Assembly: GCF_025499465.1 (NCBI RefSeq)
Contig: NZ_JAIMCA010000003.1
Span: 1 to 64,000 of the forward strand
Direction of reading: 5' to 3'
Source of the DNA: Allobosea sp. BH3
Lineage (GTDB): Bacteria > Pseudomonadota > Alphaproteobacteria > Rhizobiales > Beijerinckiaceae
Length of the DNA: 64,000 nt
Position numbers and translations under genes: made by a program. This document shows, one piece after another, positions 16,507 to 24,228 of the stretch. Each line of letters begins with the position of its first letter. Position 1 is the stretch's first letter. The notes below the pieces were generated by a model that was not told the origin of the DNA, did not search any database, and saw nothing but the letters and a program-made list of their open reading frames with translations.

Positions 16507-17631
16507 TCACATCATGATGATGTGCCGGATCGTCCGGCCCTCGTTCAGCGCGTCGAAGCCTTCGTTGATGCCGTCGAGCCCGCTGCTGCTCGTCATCAGC
16601 TTGTCCACCGGCAGCTTGCCGCGCTGGTAGAGATCGACGAAGCGGGGAATGTCGCGCACCGGGATGCAGGAGCCGACATAGGAGCCCTTCAGGGTTCTCT
16701 CTTCGCCGACGAGGCGGACTGGCGCGAGCGACAGCGTATGGGCCGGGTTGGCGAGGCCGGCCGTCGTGGTGGTGCCGCCGCGGCGGGTGATCTGGTAGGC
16801 GAGATCGAGCGCCTTGACCGAGCCGGCCATCTCCAGCCCGTGGTCGACACCACCCTTGGTGGCCGCCCGGATGGCATCGACGACGCCCGGATCGCCGGCG
16901 TTGAAGGTGTCGGTGGCGCCGAGTTCGCGCGCGACGGCGAGCTTCTCATCCGAGAGGTCCACGGCGATGACGCGAGACGCGCCGCAGGCGGCCGCGCCGA
17001 GCAGGGCGCTTAAGCCAACGCCGCCGAGCCCGACGACCGCGACCGTCTCGCCGGCCCGGACCTTGGCCGTGTTCACCGCCGCGCCGACGCCGGTCAGCAC
17101 CGCGCAGCCGAACAGCGCCGCGATTTCGTGGGGGATGTCGGCCTCGATCTTCACCAGCGAATGGCGCGAGATCACCGCGTGTTCGGCAAAGGCCGAGACG
17201 CCGACATGGTGATGCACGGGCTTGCCGCCGACCGACAGCCTGCGCCCGCCGCCGAGCAGTTCTCCGATGCCATTGGCGGCGTTGCCCGGCTCGCAGAGCG
17301 CGGGCCGCCCCTCAGCGCAGGGCGCGCAATGCCCGCAGGACGGCACGAAGACCATGATGACCCGGTCGCCCTTCTTGAGGTCCTTTACGCCCGGGCCGGG
17401 CTCGACAACTTCGCCCGCTGCTTCATGACCGAGCACCATCGGCACGGGGCGGGGGCGGTTTCCGTCGATGACCGAGAGGTCAGAATGGCAGAGGCCGGCC
17501 GCCCGCACCCTGACCAGTACCTCGCCGGGGCCCGGCGGAGCGAGATCGACCTCTTCGATCGAGAGCGGTCGGCTTTTCGCGTAAGGCGCCGAGACGGGGC
17601 TGGCGTTCAGGACGGCGGCACGAATCTTCAT
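16507..17631 (-). CDS. Zinc-dependent medium-chain alcohol dehydrogenase
   Basis: 374-residue NAD(P)-dependent dehydrogenase of the MDR superfamily. The structural zinc lobe CGHCAPCAEGRPALC and catalytic zinc motif GHEAAGEVVEPG are intact, with the catalytic Cys in AAGLCHSD and a third ligand in FGCAVLTG. The Rossmann motif is VVGLGGVGLSALLGA. GAGGAA lies 10 bases before the ATG. This subgroup resembles glutathione-independent class III-like enzymes often found beside acyl-CoA genes, where they oxidise alcohols or hydroxy acids. Its position beside a Liv operon does not fix a substrate. Good confidence in family, low in substrate. Confidence 0.88.
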   Translation of the reverse strand: MKIRAAVLNASPVSAPYAKSRPLSIEEVDLAPPGPGEVLVRVRAAGLCHSDLSVIDGNRPRPVPMVLGHEAAGEVVEPGPGVKDLKKGDRVIMVFVPSCGHCAPCAEGRPALCEPGNAANGIGELLGGGRRLSVGGKPVHHHVGVSAFAEHAVISRHSLVKIEADIPHEIAALFGCAVLTGVGAAVNTAKVRAGETVAVVGLGGVGLSALLGAAACGASRVIAVDLSDEKLAVARELGATDTFNAGDPGVVDAIRAATKGGVDHGLEMAGSVKALDLAYQITRRGGTTTTAGLANPAHTLSLAPVRLVGEERTLKGSYVGSCIPVRDIPRFVDLYQRGKLPVDKLMTSSSGLDGINEGFDALNEGRTIRHIIMM

Positions 17632-17770
17632 CTAGGCATTTCCTCGGTCGGCGCTTCGGGCGCCTTGTCGAGGCCATCGGGCTGCAAAAGCCGGCCTGTG
17701 TCAAAGACGGAATAGTGATCCGGCCCATAAGCCGGTTCGCGCTCACTTCTCGGAGCCGCAGGCGCCGACC

Positions 17771-19369
17771 TTATCGGATATCGAACTCGACCCACAGCTT
17801 GGGTTTGCAGCGGACCGCCTGGAGAGAGCCGCCGCCTTGGGCCAGCGCAGGGGGAATGGCGCCATCCGCCAGCCAGGGCTCGTCCGCACGCACGACCCTG
17901 GCGCCGGCGCGGAGCTTCAGCGCGCCGAGGATGTCGGTGAACGGCATCTCTCTCCAGCCGATCTTCTTCGCGTCCGCCTCGTTGACGGGGATGAAGGCGG
18001 ACAGATCGGGATCGTTCATCAGCTCCAGCCCCTTCGCCTTAAGGGTGGCGTTATGGCTGCCGTGATGGCCGACCTTCAGATAGACGGTGCGCTTCATCAG
18101 GTCGGGGCCGGTCACGGCAGTTCCGTTCACCTCCCATTTGAGGTCATGCCAGGACAACCAGTTGCCGACCTGCGCATCGCCAACGAAGAGCGCGATGCGG
18201 CGATTGCCGAATTCGAACGCCAGGACAAGGCTGGTGTTGTTGACACCCTTGTCGAGCCGCATGGCGAGGTCGGCCGAGAGGCCGAGCCAGTCACCATCGA
18301 TCCGCCGCCAGGATTGGTCGACGGTGACCGCCGCCGCCGGCTTCGCCTTCGCCTTGCCTGCCGTAGGTGCGAGCGCCGGCCCGCTGTAATGGGCATGGAG
18401 CAGCTCGACGAGGGCGGCCGAGCTGGCATCTGCCAGATCGGCGGTCTTCGGCGCGGCTGAGCCTCCGGCGAGAGGCAGAACTTCGCTGAGAGCCTTGCCG
18501 AATTCGGGGTCGAAGGGCGAACTCTCGTCCTCGGCAAAAGCATCGGCGCCTCCTGCGCAGCCGAGCAGGGCCTTCGCCATCGCCATGCCGCGTCCGCCGG
18601 CAAGCCCATGGCCGTACAGCTCGCTCGCCCGTTCCTCCAGGCCGATCGCCGCGGCATCGCGCGGCGGTCCGAGCACATAAATCTTGATGCCGGCGACGCC
18701 CGGCAGGGCGAGCGGGCCGGCGCCGGGCTGCTGATACGAGACCTTGCCCTTCGCCAGCCTGCGGGCGGCGTTGCGGGCCTTGCGGACATTGTCGCCGGCC
18801 GCACCGAAATAGAAGCCGAGAATCTGCGAGAGCCCCTGCCTGAGCGCGCCGAGATGGGCGTCGCCGCCGCTCAGCCCCGCCAGCCGGCTGCTGGCCGCCT
18901 GCAGGGCCGCGAGCGCCTGGCCCTTGTATTCGTCGAGTTCCCGCGCCAGCGGATCGTCCGGGTCCTCGGTCCAGCCGAACCACACATCCTCGACATGGAT
19001 GCCGCCAAAGGCTGCGGCGGCGCTGGTGAAGCCGGAGACATGGTCCCAATGCTCGTGGGTCACCACCAGAAGGTCGATGCGCTTCGTCACGCTGGCGATG
19101 TCGGCGACGATCTCGCGGACCTTGTCGGCACCACCCGAGACGCCGGAATGGACGCCGCAGTCGATCAGCATGAAGTAGCTGCCGCCATCCTCACGCGGAA
19201 AGCGCAGCAGATGGCAGTCGCCGATGCCCTGGCAATAGTGCCGGACGGTGAAGGCGGCTGTGGCTCGTGCTGCGTCCGCTTCTGGCGATGCGGCGGGGCT
19301 GGTGCCGCGCCGCGGCGCTGTCCGGCGACGCGGCTTCGGTTCGGCGGGTGTCCGCGGCGTCCTAGCCAT
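17771..19369 (-). CDS. ComEC-like metallo-beta-lactamase-fold hydrolase (partner of dual peptidase)
   Basis: 532 residues. The ATG at 19369 is preferred: GGAGG lies 8 bases upstream, and the start overlaps the stop of the peptidase gene (ATGGCTAG), so the two are translationally coupled. A basic, proline-rich tail (about 1-30) precedes the MBL core: CHLLRFP, LIDCGVHSG, then THEHWDHVSG with H105, H107, D109 and H110. Further ligand-like motifs come late, in FVGDAQVGN and VGHHGSHNAT. That spacing, with a large middle insertion, recalls the C-terminal MBL domain of ComEC-like proteins, but no transmembrane or OB segments are present. No signal peptide is visible, so it should act in the cytoplasm. 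The substrate (nucleic acid or cyclic nucleotide) is unknown. Confidence 0.8.
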   Translation of the reverse strand: MARTPRTPAEPKPRRRTAPRRGTSPAASPEADAARATAAFTVRHYCQGIGDCHLLRFPREDGGSYFMLIDCGVHSGVSGGADKVREIVADIASVTKRIDLLVVTHEHWDHVSGFTSAAAAFGGIHVEDVWFGWTEDPDDPLARELDEYKGQALAALQAASSRLAGLSGGDAHLGALRQGLSQILGFYFGAAGDNVRKARNAARRLAKGKVSYQQPGAGPLALPGVAGIKIYVLGPPRDAAAIGLEERASELYGHGLAGGRGMAMAKALLGCAGGADAFAEDESSPFDPEFGKALSEVLPLAGGSAAPKTADLADASSAALVELLHAHYSGPALAPTAGKAKAKPAAAVTVDQSWRRIDGDWLGLSADLAMRLDKGVNNTSLVLAFEFGNRRIALFVGDAQVGNWLSWHDLKWEVNGTAVTGPDLMKRTVYLKVGHHGSHNATLKAKGLELMNDPDLSAFIPVNEADAKKIGWREMPFTDILGALKLRAGARVVRADEPWLADGAIPPALAQGGGSLQAVRCKPKLWVEFDIR

Positions 19370-22300
19370 GGTCGTGCCCTCCGCGGTCGGCATGCATCAG
19401 GGCGAAGGGCTCTCCGGCCATGCCGCCGAAATAGAGCGTGCGCAGCGGGGAGAGATGGCTTTCGCCAAGGGTGCGGCGCTGCAGCTCCAGGCGCCTTTCG
19501 CTGTCGACGTTCTTGACGACGATGTAGCGGATTTCCGCCTTGCCGGTGTTGGCGTCGAGGATCAGCGTCGCGCCGCCGCGGAACCAGAAGAAGCCATTGG
19601 CCACGTCCTTCCCGTCGAAAGGAATGGGGCGGCGCTGATGGACGACCGCGACGATGGTCTTCTGCAGGGAGCCGTCCGGTCCGGTCCGCTGTGCCGGGCG
19701 CACGCTGAAGACGTCGAAGGTCGTCGCTCCCTTGGCCGGCCCCGCAACCGTGCCACGCGCATCGTATCGGGGCATGTCCGGCAACAGTCCGAAGTCGCGG
19801 CAAGACTCGGGGGCCGCCGCGAAGGCCTCGTCCAGCGCCCGCCAGAGTGCCCAGCGGTTGCGCTCATTGGCGGCGACGATGTCGTCATGGCTCGCGCGCC
19901 GCTCCAGCGCGAAGTCGATCCGCTCGAAGGCCTTCGCCACCCAGGCGGGATCGTTGGTTTCCGGCGTGTTCCAGGTCAGGCTCTCGGTCGAGACGGTGCG
20001 CACGCTGCGCATCGGGATGCCGCGGGCGCGGAAGGCCTCCATGAAGGCGACGCGGTAACCGTAAGGATCATCCGGAACGAGATCGACATCGGCCGTGATG
20101 ATCGCCCGCAGATACTCCTCGAAGGTGATGTCCATGGCCGGGCAGTAGTCGAGGGCCCGGATGCACATGCGCAGCACATGGCCTGCCGCTTTGCAGGCCT
20201 CTCCGACGAGCCGCTCGACCAGATCGGGGTGAATCGCGCCCGAGGGCAGGATGCCGGTGCCGCCCGTCGCGATGCGGATCAGATCGGCCGTGCGGCGCTG
20301 CACGATGGCGAGGAAGGCGTCGTAGACGGCGAGGACCAGGATTTCGCCGCGGTCATGCGGCTCCAGCGTCGTCGCATACCGGCGCGCACGGGTCTTCGCG
20401 CTGAGATAGTCGCGCAGTGCCCCGCCGATCCCGCTGCCTTCGCCGAACTGCGCGGCAAGCCCGGCCAGCAGCGTGGCTGCATCGAGGCGCCCGCGGGCGC
20501 GGCCGATCTCGAAGCGAACGAGTTCGGGGATGGAAAAATGCTGGAAGATTGCGACGATATCGGCGAAGCCCTCATGGAAGGCGGCGACATCGGGGTTCGA
20601 GTTCTCCTGAAAACGGCGATGCAGCCCGTCGAGCAACGCATGCGACATCTCATGCGAGACGATGTCGCTCGACAGGCAGGTGAAGACCATGCTGCCGGGC
20701 GCAGTCGCATCGTTCTGTGTCGAATCCGCCGGGAAATAGCCGAAGAGCAGGGCCACCTTGTTCGGGCTGTAATAGGCGTTCGGCGCGCGCAACGCGTGCG
20801 GGTAGATGCGCAGGCGCCGCACCGGGGTGGCGTCGTCATAGCTGCCGTCGGCCTTGCGCGGCCGATGCGGCGCCCAGAGCGCGCGCCGCCCTAGCGCCTT
20901 CTCGAAGGCGCCGATGGTCTTCATCGCCACCGCATAGACCATCTGCTGGTGGAACTGCGGATTGCCTTCCGAGGGCGGCAGGCCGTTCTGGGCCAGCAGC
21001 CACGGGTCGTTGAGATCGACCGGTTCATAGGCCTTGCCCGAGGCGGGGTCGACATCGACCACTTCGAGATAATCGCCGACCGGGCCGGGCTTCAGCGGGC
21101 CCGGCGCATGCGGCCCCGCCTCGAGATGATCGTCCCAGGGGAGGCTGAGCACCGTCTCGTTGACCGGCAGCGTGTCGAGCCGCTTCGCCATGCCGGGATC
21201 GAGCGCGTAGACGCGCAGCCGGCGCGGCGGCGGGCCGGGCTTGATGATCTTGCGGCGGATGCGCCGGGGCAGGGCGGTCGCGGTGGGCGATGTTGGCGCC
21301 CCTGCGCGGCCGAGATGGCTTTCCAGAACGGCTCGCAGTGCCTGCGACGGATTGCCGGCATCGAGCGCGGCTTCGAGGTAGCGGTTCTTCTCGGCCGCGC
21401 TGATGGTGGCGGGATCACGCTCGGGCGAGGGCATGGCCGCCTCCACGGCGGCGACGCGCTGCGCCATCTGGGTGAGTTCGAGAGCCAGCATTGCCCGCCG
21501 CCGCGCGTCGGCTCCAGCGGCTGCGATCCCCACACCTCCCTGGCCGAAGACCATGCCGAACCATGGGAAGCTCGACTCCGAGGGCGGCAGCTTTGTCAGA
21601 TCGCCGGCCGGAGCCGGCCGGATGGCGAGCGCTGCCTCTGCGTTCAGTATGCCCTGGCCGATCTTCTCGAAGGTCTCGGCCGCATCCATGCGCGGCGTGC
21701 TCTTGGCGGCGGAGCCGAACAGCGCCTTGCGCACCGCCTCGACCCGCATCCACGGCTGCGGATAGGTTTTCACCTGGTTCCAGTGCTGCGCCAGCCACAG
21801 CGCCGCGGCGGCGGCGACCTGCGGCGTCGCGGCCGAGGTGCCCGCGCCGTCCATGTCGACGATCGTTCCGCAGCCGATCTGCGCCCAGGGGACATTCGGC
21901 GTGTAGGCGCCGATCGCGGTGGTCATTTTTTCGGCCGGTCCGAAATTGCCCTGCATCGTGCCGGCGGAGAGGCCGGCATAGGCGCGTCCGTCGGCCATAA
22001 GGCCGCAGGCGGCGATGACGCGCTTGAGCCGAGCCGGATAGACGATGCTCTTCGGCGTCGGCACCCAGGCGATGTTGTTGCCGCCAGCGGTGACGAGCAC
22101 TACGCCGCTGTCGTAGGCAAGGTTCACCGCGTCGGCCAGCGCCTGCGAGGTCAGGCCGCCCATGCTCATCGACAGCACATGGGCGCCGTTGCGGCGCGCA
22201 TGCTCGATGCCCTGCACGATCGTACCGGTGGTGAAGCGCACCACCCAGTCGGCGATGCGGATCGGGATGATTTCGGCCTCCGGCGCTCCACCGAGAAAAT

Positions 22301-23018
22301 CCGAGAAGCGCGGGAAGCCGGGCGGCCTTTCGATCCGGTTGCCGGCGAGCAGCGAGAGCGTGCCGGTGCCGTGTCCGCGGTTCGTGAAGAAGGACTCTCC
22401 AGGCGGAATCCGGTCGACGGCATCGTTGGGATCGCCGCCCGCTACGAAATTCGCCTGTAGGTTCGTGAGCAGCCGGCGCGGCCGCGTGACGTGATCGGGA
22501 TCGTAGCCTGTGTCGAGATGGGCGATGCGGATCTTGGCCTGCGCGGTGCCGACCTTGTCGCGCGCGCTCTTGAGGTGGCTGAAATCATCGCCGAGGTTCC
22601 AGGCCGGGCGAGGGCCCTTGGCCTTGCCGCCACCCGCATCCTGGTCGTCGAAGGCGCAGATTTCGGCCGCGGCCGCGGCGTGCCCCGCCGCGCCTTTCGC
22701 ATCGTCGCTTGGCCGCTCCGCGAGCCAGCTCTGCTCGATGTCGGGCTCGATCGCCACGATCCCGTCCGCGCCCGCCTTCGCCGCGTAGTCGGCGTCGCCG
22801 AGAAGCACATGGGCATCGTCCCAGAGATGCCCGGAGGAGGCCTTGTCGCCGATCTTCAGCCAGGTCGAAGACCCGCCTCCCGCAAGCGCCGGGCCTTCGG
22901 TCGTGGCGGGCACGTTCAGGATCGGCTGGATCTCGAGGCTGCTGACACCAAGGCGCTTCGATGCCCGCGCGGCAAAGGCCCGTCCGTCCCCGCGCACCTT
23001 GACCAACAAGCCAGCCAT
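19362..23018 (-). CDS. Dual-protease fusion: S8 subtilisin-like domain plus HExxH zinc metallopeptidase domain
   Basis: 1218 residues from the ATG at 23018, chosen for GAGGAGA just upstream. Residues 1-160 are an unrecognised alpha/beta region (MAGLLVKVRGDGRAFAARA). A subtilisin domain follows with Asp169 in AHLDTGYDPDH, His216 in NRGHGTGTLS, an oxyanion Asn in TAGGNN (314) and Ser395 in GAGTSAATPQVA. After a linker (about 470-620) comes a gluzincin-like domain with HEMSH (789-793) and EGFADIVAIF, whose Glu816 and Asp820 match the third zinc ligand and its support. The tail ends GGHDHG. There is no signal peptide or transmembrane helix. The stop overlaps the start of the MBL gene. The pairing of two unrelated peptidases in one cytoplasmic-looking chain is unusual, and its target is unknown. 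Confidence 0.85.
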   Translation of the reverse strand: MAGLLVKVRGDGRAFAARASKRLGVSSLEIQPILNVPATTEGPALAGGGSSTWLKIGDKASSGHLWDDAHVLLGDADYAAKAGADGIVAIEPDIEQSWLAERPSDDAKGAAGHAAAAAEICAFDDQDAGGGKAKGPRPAWNLGDDFSHLKSARDKVGTAQAKIRIAHLDTGYDPDHVTRPRRLLTNLQANFVAGGDPNDAVDRIPPGESFFTNRGHGTGTLSLLAGNRIERPPGFPRFSDFLGGAPEAEIIPIRIADWVVRFTTGTIVQGIEHARRNGAHVLSMSMGGLTSQALADAVNLAYDSGVVLVTAGGNNIAWVPTPKSIVYPARLKRVIAACGLMADGRAYAGLSAGTMQGNFGPAEKMTTAIGAYTPNVPWAQIGCGTIVDMDGAGTSAATPQVAAAAALWLAQHWNQVKTYPQPWMRVEAVRKALFGSAAKSTPRMDAAETFEKIGQGILNAEAALAIRPAPAGDLTKLPPSESSFPWFGMVFGQGGVGIAAAGADARRRAMLALELTQMAQRVAAVEAAMPSPERDPATISAAEKNRYLEAALDAGNPSQALRAVLESHLGRAGAPTSPTATALPRRIRRKIIKPGPPPRRLRVYALDPGMAKRLDTLPVNETVLSLPWDDHLEAGPHAPGPLKPGPVGDYLEVVDVDPASGKAYEPVDLNDPWLLAQNGLPPSEGNPQFHQQMVYAVAMKTIGAFEKALGRRALWAPHRPRKADGSYDDATPVRRLRIYPHALRAPNAYYSPNKVALLFGYFPADSTQNDATAPGSMVFTCLSSDIVSHEMSHALLDGLHRRFQENSNPDVAAFHEGFADIVAIFQHFSIPELVRFEIGRARGRLDAATLLAGLAAQFGEGSGIGGALRDYLSAKTRARRYATTLEPHDRGEILVLAVYDAFLAIVQRRTADLIRIATGGTGILPSGAIHPDLVERLVGEACKAAGHVLRMCIRALDYCPAMDITFEEYLRAIITADVDLVPDDPYGYRVAFMEAFRARGIPMRSVRTVSTESLTWNTPETNDPAWVAKAFERIDFALERRASHDDIVAANERNRWALWRALDEAFAAAPESCRDFGLLPDMPRYDARGTVAGPAKGATTFDVFSVRPAQRTGPDGSLQKTIVAVVHQRRPIPFDGKDVANGFFWFRGGATLILDANTGKAEIRYIVVKNVDSERRLELQRRTLGESHLSPLRTLYFGGMAGEPFALMHADRGGHDHG

Positions 23019-23331
23019 GACGCTCTCCTCGCCGCAATGCACGCTACGGAGTGACCAAAAGTAAATTTGCACGCCGGACACGCGCAGACAACATCGTCAT
23101 GCCGGGATGATTGCCTCGTCGGCCTAGCGGAGCCATCCGACGCGATGTCGACTTGGAGGAACCATGAGTGTGGGCTGAAAGATAATACCGCCAGCTATGT
23201 CAGGATCGGATGCAGCTTTATACCGCGACGCTGAATAGTGCCGACTCCGTCCACTGATCTGTGCGCTGGTTCACAGACCCATCGGTAACCCGGGAACGAT
23301 GCTGTCTGCAAAGCAGCCGAAGGGGGATCCG
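23019..23331. promoter_or_regulatory. Divergent intergenic region between dual peptidase and DUF2272 genes
   Basis: 313 bases. On the plus strand, GGAGGAACC precedes an ATG at 23164 that opens a frame of only four codons (M-S-V-G-stop, 23164-23178), with no larger product. It could be a leader peptide or a broken gene start. The rest should hold promoters for both genes; nothing further is clear. Confidence 0.4.
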
Positions 23332-24114
23332 ATGCGCTATATCGTCAGCAACGTCTATAACGGCCTCAACCTGAGGGCTTCACCTTCGGAGAGTGGCACG
23401 ATCCTGGGCACGATGCCGTTCGCCACGGTGTGCGACCTCATCGAGGACACCGGCACGAAATGGAAGAAGGTGCGGGCCCCGCTGAACGGCTCGGCCACGA
23501 TCGGTTTCGCGTCGGATCGCTATCTCACCGAGGCCAAGAGTGACGCCATCGTTCGCCTGATGACGTCCGTCATGCACTACTGGACGCTGTTCGATCGCGG
23601 CGGCGGCCGCGAGGGTGTCCAGCCCTTCAAGGACGAGGTCCTGAAGATGTGGGACGAGCTCGGCGGCGGGCGGCCACCGGATAACGACACCAGCCACCGG
23701 GACTGGCCATGGTCGGCCGCCGGCATGTGCGCCTTCATAAGGCGGGCAGGGGGCTATACCGCTTTCAAATTCGCCGCGGGCCACTCGGTCTATATTCATG
23801 ACAGCATCGTCAAGATGAAGGCCAATCGGGCCGCGCCGTTCTGGGGCTTCCGCATCACCGAGAAGAAGCCGGAGGTCGGCGACCTGATCGCTCAATGGCG
23901 GGTCAGGCACCAGACCTATGACACCGCGGCGGCGAGCGACGGGTTCAAGTCCCATACCGATGTCGTATGCCAGGTCCTTGAGGATTCCGTGCGGGCGATC
24001 GGAGCCAATGTCCCGACCGACACCGTGGACGTGAAGGTCTATCGATTGACGCCGACCGGCTTCCTGGCCGGGAGCCGCAACGAAATCGCGATCATGAAGA
24101 ACATGGCGCAATAG
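23332..24114 (+). CDS. SH3b-domain DUF2272 protein (NlpC/P60-like fold)
   Basis: 260 residues. The ATG at 23332 follows AGGGGGAT. Residues 1-65 match a bacterial SH3b domain (YNGLNLRASPSESGTILGTM). The rest fits DUF2272: WPWSAAGMCAFIRRAGG, AGHSVYIHD, PEVGDLI and SHTDVVCQVLED are the family blocks. DUF2272 domains are predicted cysteine-peptidase-like folds; the usual nucleophile position appears as S/C in WSAAGMC, so activity is uncertain. The SH3b domain often binds cell wall or peptides. No signal peptide is visible, so export, if any, would be by another route. It is divergent from the dual peptidase. Confidence 0.8.
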   Translation: MRYIVSNVYNGLNLRASPSESGTILGTMPFATVCDLIEDTGTKWKKVRAPLNGSATIGFASDRYLTEAKSDAIVRLMTSVMHYWTLFDRGGGREGVQPFKDEVLKMWDELGGGRPPDNDTSHRDWPWSAAGMCAFIRRAGGYTAFKFAAGHSVYIHDSIVKMKANRAAPFWGFRITEKKPEVGDLIAQWRVRHQTYDTAAASDGFKSHTDVVCQVLEDSVRAIGANVPTDTVDVKVYRLTPTGFLAGSRNEIAIMKNMAQ

Positions 24115-24228
24115 CCGGGGCCGGCGCGTAGTCGTGGGGGCGTAGCGGTCACCGCTCGATGAAATGGCTTCCGCTGAGCAGCGCTGCCGCCCGGGCCTGT
24201 CGCGATCGGCCTCCGTCCGGGTTTTCGA

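Noticed and set aside
17771..24114. Known CBASS, Thoeris, Gabija or restriction-modification system
   Set aside because: No cyclase, TIR, helicase, methylase or nuclease motifs of these systems were seen. The locus is therefore described by its own domains.
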